Shown here: piece after piece, positions 38,506 to 48,848 of the stretch
Layout: each line of letters opens with the position of its first letter
Position numbering within the stretch: position 1 is the first letter of the stretch
Source: Eremothecium cymbalariae DBVPG#7215
Lineage: Eukaryota; Ascomycota; Saccharomycetes; Saccharomycetales; Saccharomycetaceae
Direction of reading: 5' to 3'
DNA: 64,000 nucleotides
Assembly: GCF_000235365.1 (NCBI RefSeq)
Contig: NC_016453.1
Coordinates: forward strand, 310,001-374,000
Notes under the pieces: model-generated
What the model saw: only the letters and a program-made list of their open reading frames with translations
What the model was told of the DNA's origin: nothing
Databases searched by the model: none
Position numbers and translations under genes: made by a program

Positions 38506-39872
38506 TGTGTAATATGTATGTACGTGTTAATCGGTTAATTGATTTTATCAAATGTATAATAACTAATCAATTGTATTTGACTGTATCGAACAAAAGGTAT
38601 AATTATAGGTGACTGCGACTCATGAGTCACACATTATTTAAATACTTTTCAAGAAATAACCATTAAACATCTTGTGCCATACGAGACGTACAACTTCATG
38701 AAGTTTTTGTGTTCTACCTACTGTTCTCGTACTGTCAACGACAACTAATTAACCAAGTTTGTGTAGATCCTTCGTTATTGTGCTAGTTAACATGAGCTAT
38801 TAGTCGTTTCTAAGTCAAAACTCTTACAACTTGGCTTCTCTACACCTACACGACATTACCATCGACCACCATAATAACACCACAGGGTTATATAAAAACG
38901 TCCAGAATTTTAAACGACGTTCGACCAGCCCCAAAGCCTTCATATATTTAAATGCTCTCTACATATATACATCCATCATATATACATCCATCCAGTAATA
39001 GCGAAAAAACTTCTGTCATTTGCTCAGCATGACCAATTGATGCTGCCTTGATGTCAGTCCTCTATCACGTCATATGAGCCATTCAACAAGAGGACAAAAA
39101 GTTGAAGTTCTAATCACTTTTCCACCGTGATTTCTCCTTTTATTAGATATTAATAGTTACTGAACTTTTGTATACAGCCGTCTCATATATGGTATACTAA
39201 GCTTGTGACTTCGGCATGGCTGGTTTAATTGTGTTTGAACCTCGGCCTCAGTAATTTTCTTCGAGGCGTCGCAAAGAAACATTCGAAGCCTCGATTATTC
39301 CTGCGCAAGCGTCTTAATATGCACGTCTTTCCAGAAGTTGGTATGGTGTTGGGTTTCACGTCATTTAATTTGGAACCAGCATCACGTATCAGGGAAATCT
39401 TTTGTTCCTGTGATTTGTCTGTCTTGGCCCTTCTTGTTTTCTGTGCAAAAACGTATTTTTAAATGGTTCCTTAAAGCTAAGATGGCTGGGGAGGGGGATT
39501 CTAAGTTTAGTTGAGGCACAGTTGATTTCTCAACGGTGGTTCAGTGAAATAATCTAATTTTAGCACCTATCTCCTTGTAGCTTCACCAGCTATTAGTTCA
39601 GCCCATAGAAGTTTAATTAACTTGGAACATGGCTGGGGTGGGTAAGAGACACACGGATATAACATATATATATGGGTGATTTTGAAACAGATTTGAAGCT
39701 AAAAGTTATCTTAGTTTTATTACTTATTGGAAAAGGATTCTTATTATAATAACATCAATCAGACAAGTTAAGATTAAGACAGTTTAGTTTTGTTTCTTAG
39801 GTATCCTATAGAGATATATACTAAATTTTTCCCTATACAAGTTATTGAATTTTATTTCCTGCACTAACTACA
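38506..39872. promoter_or_regulatory. Long shared promoter of two divergent PIR genes
   Basis: This 1367 bp separates the two PIR starts. It contains three copies of ATGGCTGG on the plus strand (39216-39223, 39482-39489, 39629-39636), resembling the Swi5/Ace2 site. S. cerevisiae PIR genes are Swi5/Ace2 targets at M/G1. A TATATATA lies at 39665-39672, 200 bp before the right-hand ATG. On the left, a palindrome GACTCATGAGTC at 38617-38628 contains a Gcn4/AP-1-like core. Small open frames inside show no coding support. Confidence 0.6.
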
Positions 39873-40889
39873 ATGAAATTGGATAATACTACCACCACTT
39901 TTGCCGTCACTGCTGCTTTTGCCGGTACTGCCATGTCCGCATATATTGCAGGGGAGCCTTGGACCACATTGACTCCATCAAAAACATATGAAAATGGATT
40001 GACTGATTTTGGATCCACTTTTGGTATTGCTGTCATGCCAGTCACCACTCAAGTGTCTTCTTCCGCTACTCCTGTTGCTAAGAGAGATCTAGAGGCGGTG
40101 TCACAGATCGGCGATGGCCAGATCCAGGCTACCACCAAGACTACTGCTCCTGCAATCTCTCAGATCGATGATGGCCAGATCCAGGCTACCACCAAGACTA
40201 CTGCTCCTGCAATCTCTCAGATCGATGATGGCCAGATCCAGGCTACCACCAAGACTACTGCTCCTGCAATCTCTCAGATCGATGATGGCCAGATCCAGGC
40301 TACCACCAAGACTACTGCTCCTGCAATCTCTCAGATCGATGATGGCCAGATCCAGGCTACCACCAAGACTACTGCTCCTGCAATCTCTCAGATCGATGAT
40401 GGCCAGATCCAGGCTACCACCAAAACTACTACTACCTTAAAGCCATCCGAAGATCCAGTTTCTCAAATAGGTGACGGTCAAATTCAAGCCACCGGCACAC
40501 CATCGAATAATGATGGTCAGGATAGTGATGACGATGAGACTGGTGACGAGACTGAGACTGAAGACAGTGATGATCCTATAAAGGCGGTTTCCTGTAAAAA
40601 CAACGGAACTTTGCAAATGCTTTTGAAAGACTCAGTTCTTGTAGATGCACATGGCAGAATTGGTTCGATTGTGGCCAACAGACAGTTCCAATTCGACGGT
40701 CCTCCTCCTCAAGCCGGTACTATCTTTGCTAAGGGCTGGTCTTTGACCCCAGAAGGTAACTTGGCTATAGGTGACAATGACCTTTTCTACCAATGTCTAT
40801 CTGGTACCTTCTACAATCTATATGATGAATCCATTGGTGCCCAATGTTCTCCAGTTCACTTGCAAGCAATCGAGTTGATTGATTGTTAA
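39873..40889 (+). CDS. PIR-family cell wall protein with tandem repeats (HSP150/PIR-like)
   Basis: This predicts 338 residues: a signal peptide, a 50-residue pro-region and a Kex2 site at VAKR followed by DLEAVSQ. Six 19-residue PIR repeats come next, the first [14 protein letters not shown] and the next five with SQIDDGQ. Then come one more diverged repeat, an acidic linker ([16 protein letters not shown]) and the four-cysteine C-terminal domain ([20 protein letters not shown]). It is a glucan-linked structural wall protein. Number and identity of repeats suggest recent expansion. Which S. cerevisiae PIR gene it matches cannot be decided, so no symbol is given. Confidence 0.95.
   Translation: MKLDNTTTTFAVTAAFAGTAMSAYIAGEPWTTLTPSKTYENGLTDFGSTFGIAVMPVTTQVSSSATPVAKRDLEAVSQIGDGQIQATTKTTAPAISQIDDGQIQATTKTTAPAISQIDDGQIQATTKTTAPAISQIDDGQIQATTKTTAPAISQIDDGQIQATTKTTAPAISQIDDGQIQATTKTTTTLKPSEDPVSQIGDGQIQATGTPSNNDGQDSDDDETGDETETEDSDDPIKAVSCKNNGTLQMLLKDSVLVDAHGRIGSIVANRQFQFDGPPPQAGTIFAKGWSLTPEGNLAIGDNDLFYQCLSGTFYNLYDESIGAQCSPVHLQAIELIDC
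40101..40437 (+). repeat. 57-bp tandem repeats encoding PIR motifs
   Basis: Six units of 57 bp begin at TCACAGATCGGCGATGGCC and then repeat CAGATCGATGATGGCCAG. The middle units look identical at DNA level, including third positions. A seventh, diverged motif at about 40459-40496 uses different codons. Confidence 0.93.
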
Positions 40890-41497
40890 GACTCCACTCA
40901 TTGATGTTAAACTGATTTAACGATCTATTTTATTAATTTTCTGGTCTAATATTCCGTTCCTTTTAATTTTGCATTCACTCATTTTAATTAATTTAAAACT
41001 TCCATTCTCTAAAGACTTCGCGTCAATTAACCATAGAGATGCCCATTAGTTTCAAGTTCTTCAAATAAACCACCATATACCAAATTTGTGGTATATATAT
41101 CCCTTTATATTTTTTGTCAGATTTGCATATAAGGAAAATATGAAGTATACGCATAGTGTAACAAATAAATAGAATACAGTAATTATAAAGTATGCTGTCT
41201 TTCCTTTTATACGTATATATATTATAGATAATGAATTCTGTCTGGCTGGCTTTGCCTCAAACAGAAGCGTATTCATATATCACAGCAGACAGATATTCTA
41301 TTGAAGTACACCTATATATGTTTTTTAAATATATATTAATATCAACTAAAGATTCAACTAGAATGTCAATTACAGCGCCAACAGCGCTTGCAATCTTGTA
41401 TTTTTATCAAAGAAAGCCTAGCCTCTAACAGCATGCCCTTAGATTTAATCAATTACGCGCCAATCAAAATTCCTTCTAAATACCATTGGTACATAAA
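40890..41497. other. AT-rich spacer with a small palindrome
   Basis: This 608 bp lies between convergent genes. ATATACCA (41075-41082) and TGGTATAT (41089-41096) form an 8-bp stem with a 6-nt loop about 190 nt after the PIR stop, possibly part of its 3' end signal. No gene is supported. Confidence 0.4.
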
Positions 41498-41974
41498 TCA
41501 CTGCCCCCTACCAGTTGGAGGATTAATGGTCATGACATTTATTCCAAACGAACCGCCCTCAAAATTTAACCCCTCATATATGTTAAAGGGCTGAAATTCG
41601 TGGCCGTCTGCGAAGGTGAATATTTCTTGTTCATCTACAAAATAGCTACTGGGGATCGTAAATTCATTCTCCACAGCTATGATTTCTATCGGATTATATC
41701 TTAACCTGTTTTCTCTAATTGCCAACAATACGTCTTGGTCGTCATCGGAAAAATTAGAATTCATCGATGTCAACGACGGCATTGTTCGCTGACACACATA
41801 CGATTCTTGAACTTCCCGCATCCGACTAGGCATATCAATTGAAACTGTTATATCACTTCCTTCAGACATATCTTTTGAACGAATTATTTTGACTAAATGT
41901 GGTAATCCTAGATTTCTCCTTCCCAAACTCAATTGAACATCCTCTATTTTGAACCTTGATCCAGTTGTTTGCAT
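41498..41974 (-). CDS. Unrecognised protein, 158 residues
   Basis: The first ATG, at 41974, gives MQTTGSRFKIEDVQLSLG; the frame extends 30 codons upstream but without an ATG. The protein is acidic in the middle (NFSDDDQDVLLAIREN), has no membrane segment from this start, and ends GINVMTINPPTGRGQ. Composition is balanced and not repetitive, which favours a real gene. I cannot match it to a known yeast protein. It sits where the RSF2/TDA9 neighbours of ATP18 would be expected, beside a rearrangement breakpoint, so it may be lineage-specific or a fast-evolving relic. Confidence 0.5.
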   Translation of the reverse strand: MQTTGSRFKIEDVQLSLGRRNLGLPHLVKIIRSKDMSEGSDITVSIDMPSRMREVQESYVCQRTMPSLTSMNSNFSDDDQDVLLAIRENRLRYNPIEIIAVENEFTIPSSYFVDEQEIFTFADGHEFQPFNIYEGLNFEGGSFGINVMTINPPTGRGQ

Positions 41975-42780
41975 AAAACTAAGAACATAAAACAAAAAAA
42001 GAATATAAACGTTTCGTGAAAGTAAAATATATCTGCTAAATTCAACTGTACAATACTTTGACAAATTTTATTGTTTTTATATATAAACTTATAACTTCAA
42101 GAACTATTTCCTATGATAACTTATGTTTCATTAATTTCCTTGTGATAATATAATAAAGAAACAACTATATTATTGTCAAACAAGAAAAATGTTTCAAGAA
42201 TACTATTTTGGACAACAATGTTAACAATTAGAATACAAATATAACGGTTATATACTGAAAACAACAAAAACCCAGCTTTCTATTACCGTTACAAGGAAGT
42301 AGAACGTAACAATCTCAGATTAAAGCACTCAGTTAATATCACAATACCTTATGTATTTCCATCTTGTACGTTTTACCTGCAAACATTTGTTACATATCAC
42401 GTGACAAAATTGAAACTTGTCATTTGATTAACTAATTTCGAGGCAATAAAATTCAGAAGACTTATGTAACAGACTACATACCCTGATTAGCACTAAATGG
42501 AAGAAAATCGCTGCTAGAGATTTTTTTCAAATAGAAACTACTTGCATATTAATTTATTCCTATGGTGCAGTCTTTCCAATTACAATCACGTGACAATATA
42601 ATTTGCGACGAACCAATGGTTTTACAGGATTCTCTTTTACGTAAATAGTGATGCTTGATTTTCTTGCGTACACAACGCAGAAAATGCTTCTCCAGCAGCG
42701 TACAGCAGGTTAATGTTGAGGAACGTTTTGGGTGAAAACAGGCTATAGGAATCCTTATACTGGCTTAATCCATCAATATA
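41975..42780. promoter_or_regulatory. Divergent upstream region with two Cbf1-type boxes
   Basis: This 806 bp contains TCACGTGA at 42397-42404 and 42586-42593, 189 bp apart. No CDEIII-like element accompanies them, so they are better read as Cbf1 promoter sites than as a centromere. No gene is seen. Confidence 0.45.
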
Positions 42781-42960
42781 ATGAAGAGATTTGCAACGCC
42801 CATTTTAAAGCCATACTGGCCATTCTTTGTTGGCGGTGTCACCGTTTTTTGGTTGGTCTCCAAGGCCGCCTCAGCTTCTGCCAACTCTGCAGAATTTATC
42901 AATGACCCAAGGAACCCAAGATTTCAAAGGGGCGGTAAGCATACGGAATTGAAGGAGTGA
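42781..42960 (+). CDS. ATP18: ATP18, subunit i/j of mitochondrial ATP synthase
   Basis: This predicts 59 residues, the S. cerevisiae length. The start MKRFATPILKPYWPFFVGG and the end EFINDPRNPRFQRGGK match Atp18 closely. A single membrane helix spans about residues 13-32. The protein belongs to the Fo sector in the inner membrane, near subunits a and b. In S. cerevisiae it adjoins YML082W, the duplicate of STR2, and here it adjoins the STR2 ortholog, as pre-duplication order predicts. Confidence 0.96.
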   Translation: MKRFATPILKPYWPFFVGGVTVFWLVSKAASASANSAEFINDPRNPRFQRGGKHTELKE

Positions 42961-43236
42961 ATATTTCTATGTGATGGATATCATGGAACAATGTTAATTT
43001 CTTGCATTGTTATGTTATGTTATGTTTGAATCTGTAGATGGACCGTTGCAAGGGTACACATGCGATGTAAAGGCGGGGGTTGAATGGGAGACTTATGTGT
43101 TGCGTGCTGCATATATATACATATGTATATATTCATCGATTAGACGGAATATATAAACGATTTCTTTTTTGTGACGACGTATTTCAGCAGCTTAGTTATG
43201 TATAAATCATGTGTATGACAAAAAGCTGACCACCCT

Positions 43237-45282
43237 CTATTTTGCTGATATCTGTAGAGCGTTTTGCGCAGCTTTTGAAAACACGGTCTCAAGATACCCA
43301 AAATCTTCTAAACCAATTGAAACTCTAACGAGGTTCTTTTCAAGGCCATACTTGGCCACCACGTCCATCTCTCCATAGTGAGCGAGAATAGTGTAAGGGC
43401 AAGCCAAAGTGAAGTTCGTACCCAGCGAAGGACCCTTGCAGAGATCAAGAGAATTAAAGAAGGCCTTAGCACATTCGTCATCAAAAAAAGTCAAAGAAAA
43501 CAGTCCACCGTATCCACCGTTGGGCTGGCATTTAACTGCATCATAGTTTGCTTTCGTTTCACTGGAAGTTAGGCTTGGATAGTATATCTTTTTGAACAGG
43601 GTTCCTTCTAAGGGCAATAGGGTACCTTTGAGCAGCCGCTCGGCGTTTTCGTTGATCTTCATGCTACGGCTAACACAGTCCCTAGAGTTACGTTCTAAGT
43701 ATATGGAATCTTCGCACCAGAGGAGATCTTCATAGTCGTCGCTAGCGAAGAAACGCCTGGCAAGCTTGTACAGCCTGGAACTGGGGTTTAATACCAATGA
43801 CCCAGCCATGACATTTGAGTCACCACTAAATATTTTGGTGAGGGAACTACAGACAATGTCTGCATATTGCAGTACGTCAACGTTAATAAACCCACCAATG
43901 GTGTCGTCAATAATCACGTAAAAATCGTAAGCATCTGCCAATTTTCTTAATTCCAGTAGATCTCCCATTTTCAACAAAGGATTGGAAGGAGTTTCTATAA
44001 AGACTGCCAATATTGGTTCACCTCCATGTAAAATAGCCTTTAGTTGTTCCATAGCCTCACTATCACCCATACCCAAAAAATGAGTGTGGTTAAAATCCCT
44101 TAATATACTAAGAGTATCAGTATAAGGGAATCCAAACATGACTGTCTTCTTATAGGGAGGACCGTAGCCAACTAATGTTGTATTTAGGGAATGCGGCGAT
44201 GAATAGCCATTTCTATTGTTATTCAAATCATCCTGTTTCGTACGATTAACACGATTTGAATCTAATTGGAGAAGTAGACGATGTGCGGTGAAAATCGCTG
44301 CCATCCCACTAGGGAATAAGTATACATCAGTTTCAGGGTCTATAGTTTGCGAACGTGTAACATCCACATTAGAATCAGATATATTTATATGGTCAAATTC
44401 TCCTTGTTCAATGGGCTCTGGAGGTACTGTGGAAGTAGAAACTAAATCATCAGTGTTATCCAATGGCACTGATGTGTTGAGATTAGGAGAGTCATTTAAT
44501 ACATTAGAAGAGCCAGTCTGTTGCATATCAACAGCCTGTAACACCCGGGTCTCTTCAATCCGGTCACCAGTGTCAGGTTCATCAGATGAGTCAGCCAATT
44601 GTTTTGCAATACGTTTCTTAATCAAAAGCTTTGCATGGTCGGCAAATGAAAAATCCAAATTCCTTCCATACCTTTGTTCAATAAACCCTTCTTCATCACA
44701 CATAATCTCTTCCACGTCAGCACTACCAACATTACTATTGACCCTAGAAGTTGAGGTACAGTTCATGCTTTCTGACCTTTTCCGTTCCAATAACTCGCAT
44801 AGAACATATTCAGCCATCCTACTAGAAATAATCTCACCCGTATGTTGCCAATACTTCTTAGCCAGCGCCACATGATCCTTGGGAAAGAATAAAACAGCAA
44901 TATTACATTGACCTTTCCATGCACTCTCCTCTTCATTCATAGGTTTAGAGGTCGCCAACTGCAAGATTCGAAATCTAGGGACCACAGCATTACCGGCCCT
45001 TATAACCTTAACTTTCATAAACTCCCTACACCGTTTAGCAACATTGTATGAGGGAAAAATCATACATGTCTCACCATCCTTAGCATACTTCCCCACAAGA
45101 ACAGAACTAAGGTTCTGTATACTCTTGTGTAAAAAAAATCTTGGATAACCAGTCTGCATTTTCCCCACCACCTCTATATCCCCTTCCTCATATCCCACTG
45201 TAGCTTCCCATGTTGGTAAACAGACCGATATAGCATGCCTCGTATTTGACGGAATAGATTCACCCACTTCTTTAGATATCAT
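43237..45282 (-). CDS. STR2: STR2/YML082W ortholog, cystathionine gamma-synthase family
   Basis: From the ATG at 45282 there are 681 residues (S. cerevisiae Str2 has 639); a TTG six codons upstream is not a credible start. The N-terminus MISKEVGESIPSNTRHAISV is typical. The PLP-enzyme core lies in the C-terminal half: DVYLFPSGMAAIFTAHRLLL, FGFPYTDTLSILRDFNHTHF, ETPSNPLLKMGDL, then CSSLTKIFSGDSNVMAGSLV with the Schiff-base lysine. The enzyme joins O-acetylhomoserine and cysteine to cystathionine. STR2 and YML082W are duplicates, and this gene predates the split. An acidic insert near residues 220-300 accounts for much of the extra length. Confidence 0.93.
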   Translation of the reverse strand: MISKEVGESIPSNTRHAISVCLPTWEATVGYEEGDIEVVGKMQTGYPRFFLHKSIQNLSSVLVGKYAKDGETCMIFPSYNVAKRCREFMKVKVIRAGNAVVPRFRILQLATSKPMNEEESAWKGQCNIAVLFFPKDHVALAKKYWQHTGEIISSRMAEYVLCELLERKRSESMNCTSTSRVNSNVGSADVEEIMCDEEGFIEQRYGRNLDFSFADHAKLLIKKRIAKQLADSSDEPDTGDRIEETRVLQAVDMQQTGSSNVLNDSPNLNTSVPLDNTDDLVSTSTVPPEPIEQGEFDHINISDSNVDVTRSQTIDPETDVYLFPSGMAAIFTAHRLLLQLDSNRVNRTKQDDLNNNRNGYSSPHSLNTTLVGYGPPYKKTVMFGFPYTDTLSILRDFNHTHFLGMGDSEAMEQLKAILHGGEPILAVFIETPSNPLLKMGDLLELRKLADAYDFYVIIDDTIGGFINVDVLQYADIVCSSLTKIFSGDSNVMAGSLVLNPSSRLYKLARRFFASDDYEDLLWCEDSIYLERNSRDCVSRSMKINENAERLLKGTLLPLEGTLFKKIYYPSLTSSETKANYDAVKCQPNGGYGGLFSLTFFDDECAKAFFNSLDLCKGPSLGTNFTLACPYTILAHYGEMDVVAKYGLEKNLVRVSIGLEDFGYLETVFSKAAQNALQISAK

Positions 45283-45495
45283 TATAGTCAAAGTGATCAA
45301 TAATACACAAAAGTGGAACTCACCCCCAAACCCACAATCACTTTACTGATTTCTATTAACGATAGCAATTTACTATAGAATCTACCGTTGTGACTAGGTT
45401 TCCAACTATGAGGGGGTTTGTTTACGATTTTTAATGTTTGGAAGTTATTTAACTTCGGCTTTTTGGGGGGTTTGCTTCGCAGAGTTTTGTTGTAC

Positions 45496-47235
45496 ATGGA
45501 CAACGTTCTAAAAGAATATAGCTTGATAACCAACCAGAAGATAAAATTAAGTTTGATGTTTCCCATCAGGGTTAGCAATCTGCTAAGATATTTTATCGTT
45601 ATTTCTTCGTTGTTTATCCTTGTGCAACTGTACACACAGATTCATCAATTCACAAAGGGTAATACTACATTTGGTAACCGAGAAGCAAAGACAGCTATTG
45701 AACATGTTTTTATGGAGTCATGGGATGATTATATAAAGCATGCATGGGGATTCGACGTTTTTCATGTGGTTCAAGGAACAGGTAGTAATATGGCTGATAA
45801 TGGCAAACCTTTAGGTTGGATGATTGTTGATGCTTTGGATACGATGATGATTATATACAGTGGGACGGATGATCCTGAGACAAAACAAAAATTTCGTGAT
45901 TACATTATGAAGTCCCAAAACTGGATTCAAAATGTATTAGATTATGATATTGATATAGAGGTTAATGTTTTTGAGACTACTATTAGAATGCTCGGTGGAT
46001 TACTTTCTGCGTATTATCTTTCTTCTGAATTGTCGATCGGCGATCCTTCAATTTATTTAACGAAAGCAATTTCTCTTGGGGACAGGCTAGTTCCCGCATT
46101 TGCCGACTCACCAATTGGTATTCCTTATTCCAGTATTAATTTACACTCAGGCGAAGTTATAAAAGACCATGGCAACAGTGGTGCGTCCACAACGGCAGAA
46201 ATTACTACTTTACAATTGGAATTCAAGTACTTGAGTTACATAACTGGTAATGATACTTATTGGAGGCTTGCAGAAGCGGTGTACAAACCGGTTTTTGAGG
46301 CAAATGACTACCCAGAAAGTTGGGATGGGTTGGTGCCAGTTGGGGTCAATGCTGACACTGGCATGTTTTGGGGAAGAACTATTCGTTTAGGCTCTCGAGG
46401 CGATTCATACTACGAATATTTGTTAAAACAATATTTACTAACACATGAAACGCTCTATCGTGATATTTTCGATATTGCCATGGAAGGTGTCAGTAAACAT
46501 TTATTGTTTGCTTCTGTTCCAAACAACTTACTTTTCATTGCAGCAAAAGAAAATGGTCTTAACGGACTGCCATCATCAAAAATGGACCACTTATTATGCT
46601 TCATAGGTTCAATGTATGCTATGCGTGCGACAGATGGTCTAACATACCAAGTTGCAAGCCGACAAAAATGGTGGGACACCAATAGAATAAACTATTGGAA
46701 TTTAGCGGAAGGCCTTACAGAGACCTGCTACATGATGTACCATGAAGTGCCTTCAGGATTGGCACCAGAAATTGCCGTTTTTAGGACAAATACAAGGTTA
46801 ACTAATCGATATTGGTGGGAAAGTCCTGGCGGTGACTTTTTCATCAAACCAAATGACGGTCATAATTTACAAAGACCAGAAACAGTTGAATCAATCATGT
46901 ACATGTCTAAGTTATCGGAAGACAACAAATATAAAGAATGGGCTTGGGAAATATTTGAGAATTTCCGCGCTAACTCATCTTTACTCCGTGATAATGGAGC
47001 TATAACATACACTTGTCTAAAGTCAGTCACACAGGAGAAGCCATATATCCCAATCGACAACATGGAAAGTTTTTGGCTTGCTGAAACTTTGAAATATTTA
47101 TACTTAACCTTCCATCCTGCTTTTGACCTCAAGAAAATTGTGTTCAATACAGAGGCGCACCCTTTCCCCGTAATGGATCCAGTGAAATTACAGTCAATGA
47201 ATTTGGATACTGGCTGGTCTCTACATCATAACTAA
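45496..47235 (+). CDS. MNS1: MNS1, ER alpha-1,2-mannosidase I (GH47)
   Basis: The first ATG, at 45496, gives 579 residues. A second at 45556 gives 559, closer to the 549 of S. cerevisiae, and either leaves a type II signal anchor (LLRYFIVISSLFILVQLY). GH47 signatures are clear: PLGWMIVDALDTMMI, EVNVFETTIRMLGGLLSAYY, RLGSRGDSYYEYLLKQYLL, NLQRPETVESIMYM and FNTEAHPFPVMDP. The enzyme removes one mannose from Man9GlcNAc2 in the ER lumen, a timing step for glycoprotein degradation. It is divergent from STR2, its neighbour in S. cerevisiae. Confidence 0.95.
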   Translation: MDNVLKEYSLITNQKIKLSLMFPIRVSNLLRYFIVISSLFILVQLYTQIHQFTKGNTTFGNREAKTAIEHVFMESWDDYIKHAWGFDVFHVVQGTGSNMADNGKPLGWMIVDALDTMMIIYSGTDDPETKQKFRDYIMKSQNWIQNVLDYDIDIEVNVFETTIRMLGGLLSAYYLSSELSIGDPSIYLTKAISLGDRLVPAFADSPIGIPYSSINLHSGEVIKDHGNSGASTTAEITTLQLEFKYLSYITGNDTYWRLAEAVYKPVFEANDYPESWDGLVPVGVNADTGMFWGRTIRLGSRGDSYYEYLLKQYLLTHETLYRDIFDIAMEGVSKHLLFASVPNNLLFIAAKENGLNGLPSSKMDHLLCFIGSMYAMRATDGLTYQVASRQKWWDTNRINYWNLAEGLTETCYMMYHEVPSGLAPEIAVFRTNTRLTNRYWWESPGGDFFIKPNDGHNLQRPETVESIMYMSKLSEDNKYKEWAWEIFENFRANSSLLRDNGAITYTCLKSVTQEKPYIPIDNMESFWLAETLKYLYLTFHPAFDLKKIVFNTEAHPFPVMDPVKLQSMNLDTGWSLHHN

Positions 47236-47299
47236 AATAAAAATAAAGAGACCAACATGTTTTTTAATTATTATCGAAAAGTTCTATCTAAAACCTCCC

Positions 47300-47701
47300 T
47301 TACATGATTGGGAGAGGCCTTTCTTTAAATATAACTTTGTAATGGATCAAATCTAGTAGCTCGACGGATTCGCAAGCCTTGTTGAATTTCAGTATCCCTA
47401 GGGGAGGATCAAGTTTTATAATATCCCCTACTAACCTTTGCTTATGACCCACATATAGAGATGCTCGTTTTGTTTCCATGTCGTATGATAAAATTCCAAA
47501 TCTAATAATGTCTCTTCCATCATGATCTATGAATCTTTGTTCGATATCCTCGTCCCCACATTCCGGCCTTCGTAACGGTACTTCCAAATCGCCTTGTATC
47601 TCTAAAATAGTGTTGCCCAGTTGAGTGGTCACTGACACTGATGCATTTTCCTTTGTAAATAAAGGAAGCAATTTATTCACTGATATGGTTGCAGAGGGCA
47701 T
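47300..47701 (-). CDS. CTF8: CTF8, alternative RFC clamp-loader subunit
   Basis: This predicts 133 residues, the same as S. cerevisiae. The core GNTILEIQGDLEVP and the C-terminus VIFKERPLPIM are characteristic. Ctf8 with Dcc1 attaches to Ctf18-RFC, which loads PCNA at forks and is needed for sister chromatid cohesion. The gene is convergent with MNS1 (64 bp between stops) and divergent from LNP1. Confidence 0.96.
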   Translation of the reverse strand: MPSATISVNKLLPLFTKENASVSVTTQLGNTILEIQGDLEVPLRRPECGDEDIEQRFIDHDGRDIIRFGILSYDMETKRASLYVGHKQRLVGDIIKLDPPLGILKFNKACESVELLDLIHYKVIFKERPLPIM

Positions 47702-47878
47702 CTCGTGTCCACTTTAGGTGTTGCAATCCCGTTCTTTATGGTGTATAATGGGTACATTCGGTTTAGTATATTTTTGTTCCTTTTCAAGACTGAGAACAAA
47801 ACAACTACTAACTAGAATAACAAAACATCTGACAGGTATAACAGGCAAACCGGAATAGAGTTACTAGACTCCGTAGCG

Positions 47879-48742
47879 ATGCTCAATGCTTTACGTGGGA
47901 TAGTTCGGGGCAAACCCAAGGATCATGTGATCAACAGGTATACCAAGGATTTGGCAGCTATAACCACTACAATACATGACCTTCAGAGAGGGCTAACACG
48001 CAACGATGATTTATTAAAGTTATGGCAGAGGGGACTTATCTTTTATGGTTCTACCATCATAGTGATCGGACTAGGGATCGTCTATGCCAAGTTTTTTGAT
48101 ATAAAAGCGGTGGTGATTTCTTTGGTTTTGTCTTTATTTGTCATGTTGGTATTAAAACGGGCATTGACACAGTTATTTCAATACCAACGTAGCCGCATCA
48201 TTAACAAACTGAATAAAGCTAGGGTGTTACACCAAGAAAAACTAGAGGAGTTAAAGAAGGAGACCAATTTCTACTCTACAAATTCTTTGATTCAAAGATT
48301 TTCTTCTGGACAGAATCAGGCGGAGGATGCGTTGACTTTAATGGATGAAGAGGTTAAGTCAAAGTACGAAGAATTGCGTGGATTACAGAAGGAACTAAAG
48401 AAGCTGAAGACCCAGGTTAAGGGTAAGTCTGCGAAAGAAACAAAGGAACAAACAGATAAATGGTTTGATAAGGTACTTGGGGTGTTAGCCGGTGATGATA
48501 TATCTACAGAAAACAGGGTTGTTCCACTCATTTGTAAAAAGTGCGAACAGCATACGGGATGCTACATATTACAAAATACTTCATGGAAGTACGTTTGTCC
48601 AAATTGTGGCTGGCTTTCTGAAAAGGTCGAGGATGAACCACCAGCTACTGAGAGCCAAAAGGCACCAAAAGATCAGAAACCCAAAAAGGAACCCCTAGCA
48701 GATAAAGGTGCAAAAGACCATGTTTCCTCCAAAAAAGGATAA
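47879..48742 (+). CDS. LNP1: LNP1, lunapark-type ER three-way-junction protein
   Basis: This predicts 287 residues. Two adjacent membrane helices lie near 50-95 (RGLIFYGSTIIVIGLGIVYA, then VVISLVLSLFVMLVLK). A coiled region follows, and a C-terminal zinc finger near 216-242 is built from CKKC and CPNC. The tail is Lys/Pro-rich. Lunapark proteins stabilise three-way junctions of the tubular ER against Sey1 fusion. Order CTF8-LNP1-EGD2 is the same as on S. cerevisiae chromosome VIII. Confidence 0.95.
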   Translation: MLNALRGIVRGKPKDHVINRYTKDLAAITTTIHDLQRGLTRNDDLLKLWQRGLIFYGSTIIVIGLGIVYAKFFDIKAVVISLVLSLFVMLVLKRALTQLFQYQRSRIINKLNKARVLHQEKLEELKKETNFYSTNSLIQRFSSGQNQAEDALTLMDEEVKSKYEELRGLQKELKKLKTQVKGKSAKETKEQTDKWFDKVLGVLAGDDISTENRVVPLICKKCEQHTGCYILQNTSWKYVCPNCGWLSEKVEDEPPATESQKAPKDQKPKKEPLADKGAKDHVSSKKG

Positions 48743-48848
48743 CAACTGGAGGGACAAAAAGGAAGATACTGAGTCTGTTACACGAGTATTTCGTGACAAC
48801 CTATATACGATGTGTATACATATATAATCTATTCTATATTTATCATCT

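Noticed and set aside
40114..40440. 108-codon repetitive frame inside the PIR repeats
   Set aside because: It is the alternate frame of the 57-bp repeat array, with no independent start context or conservation.
42397..42593. Two TCACGTGA boxes read as CDEI
   Set aside because: The sequence between them is not extremely AT-rich and no CDEIII is present; promoter Cbf1 sites are simpler.
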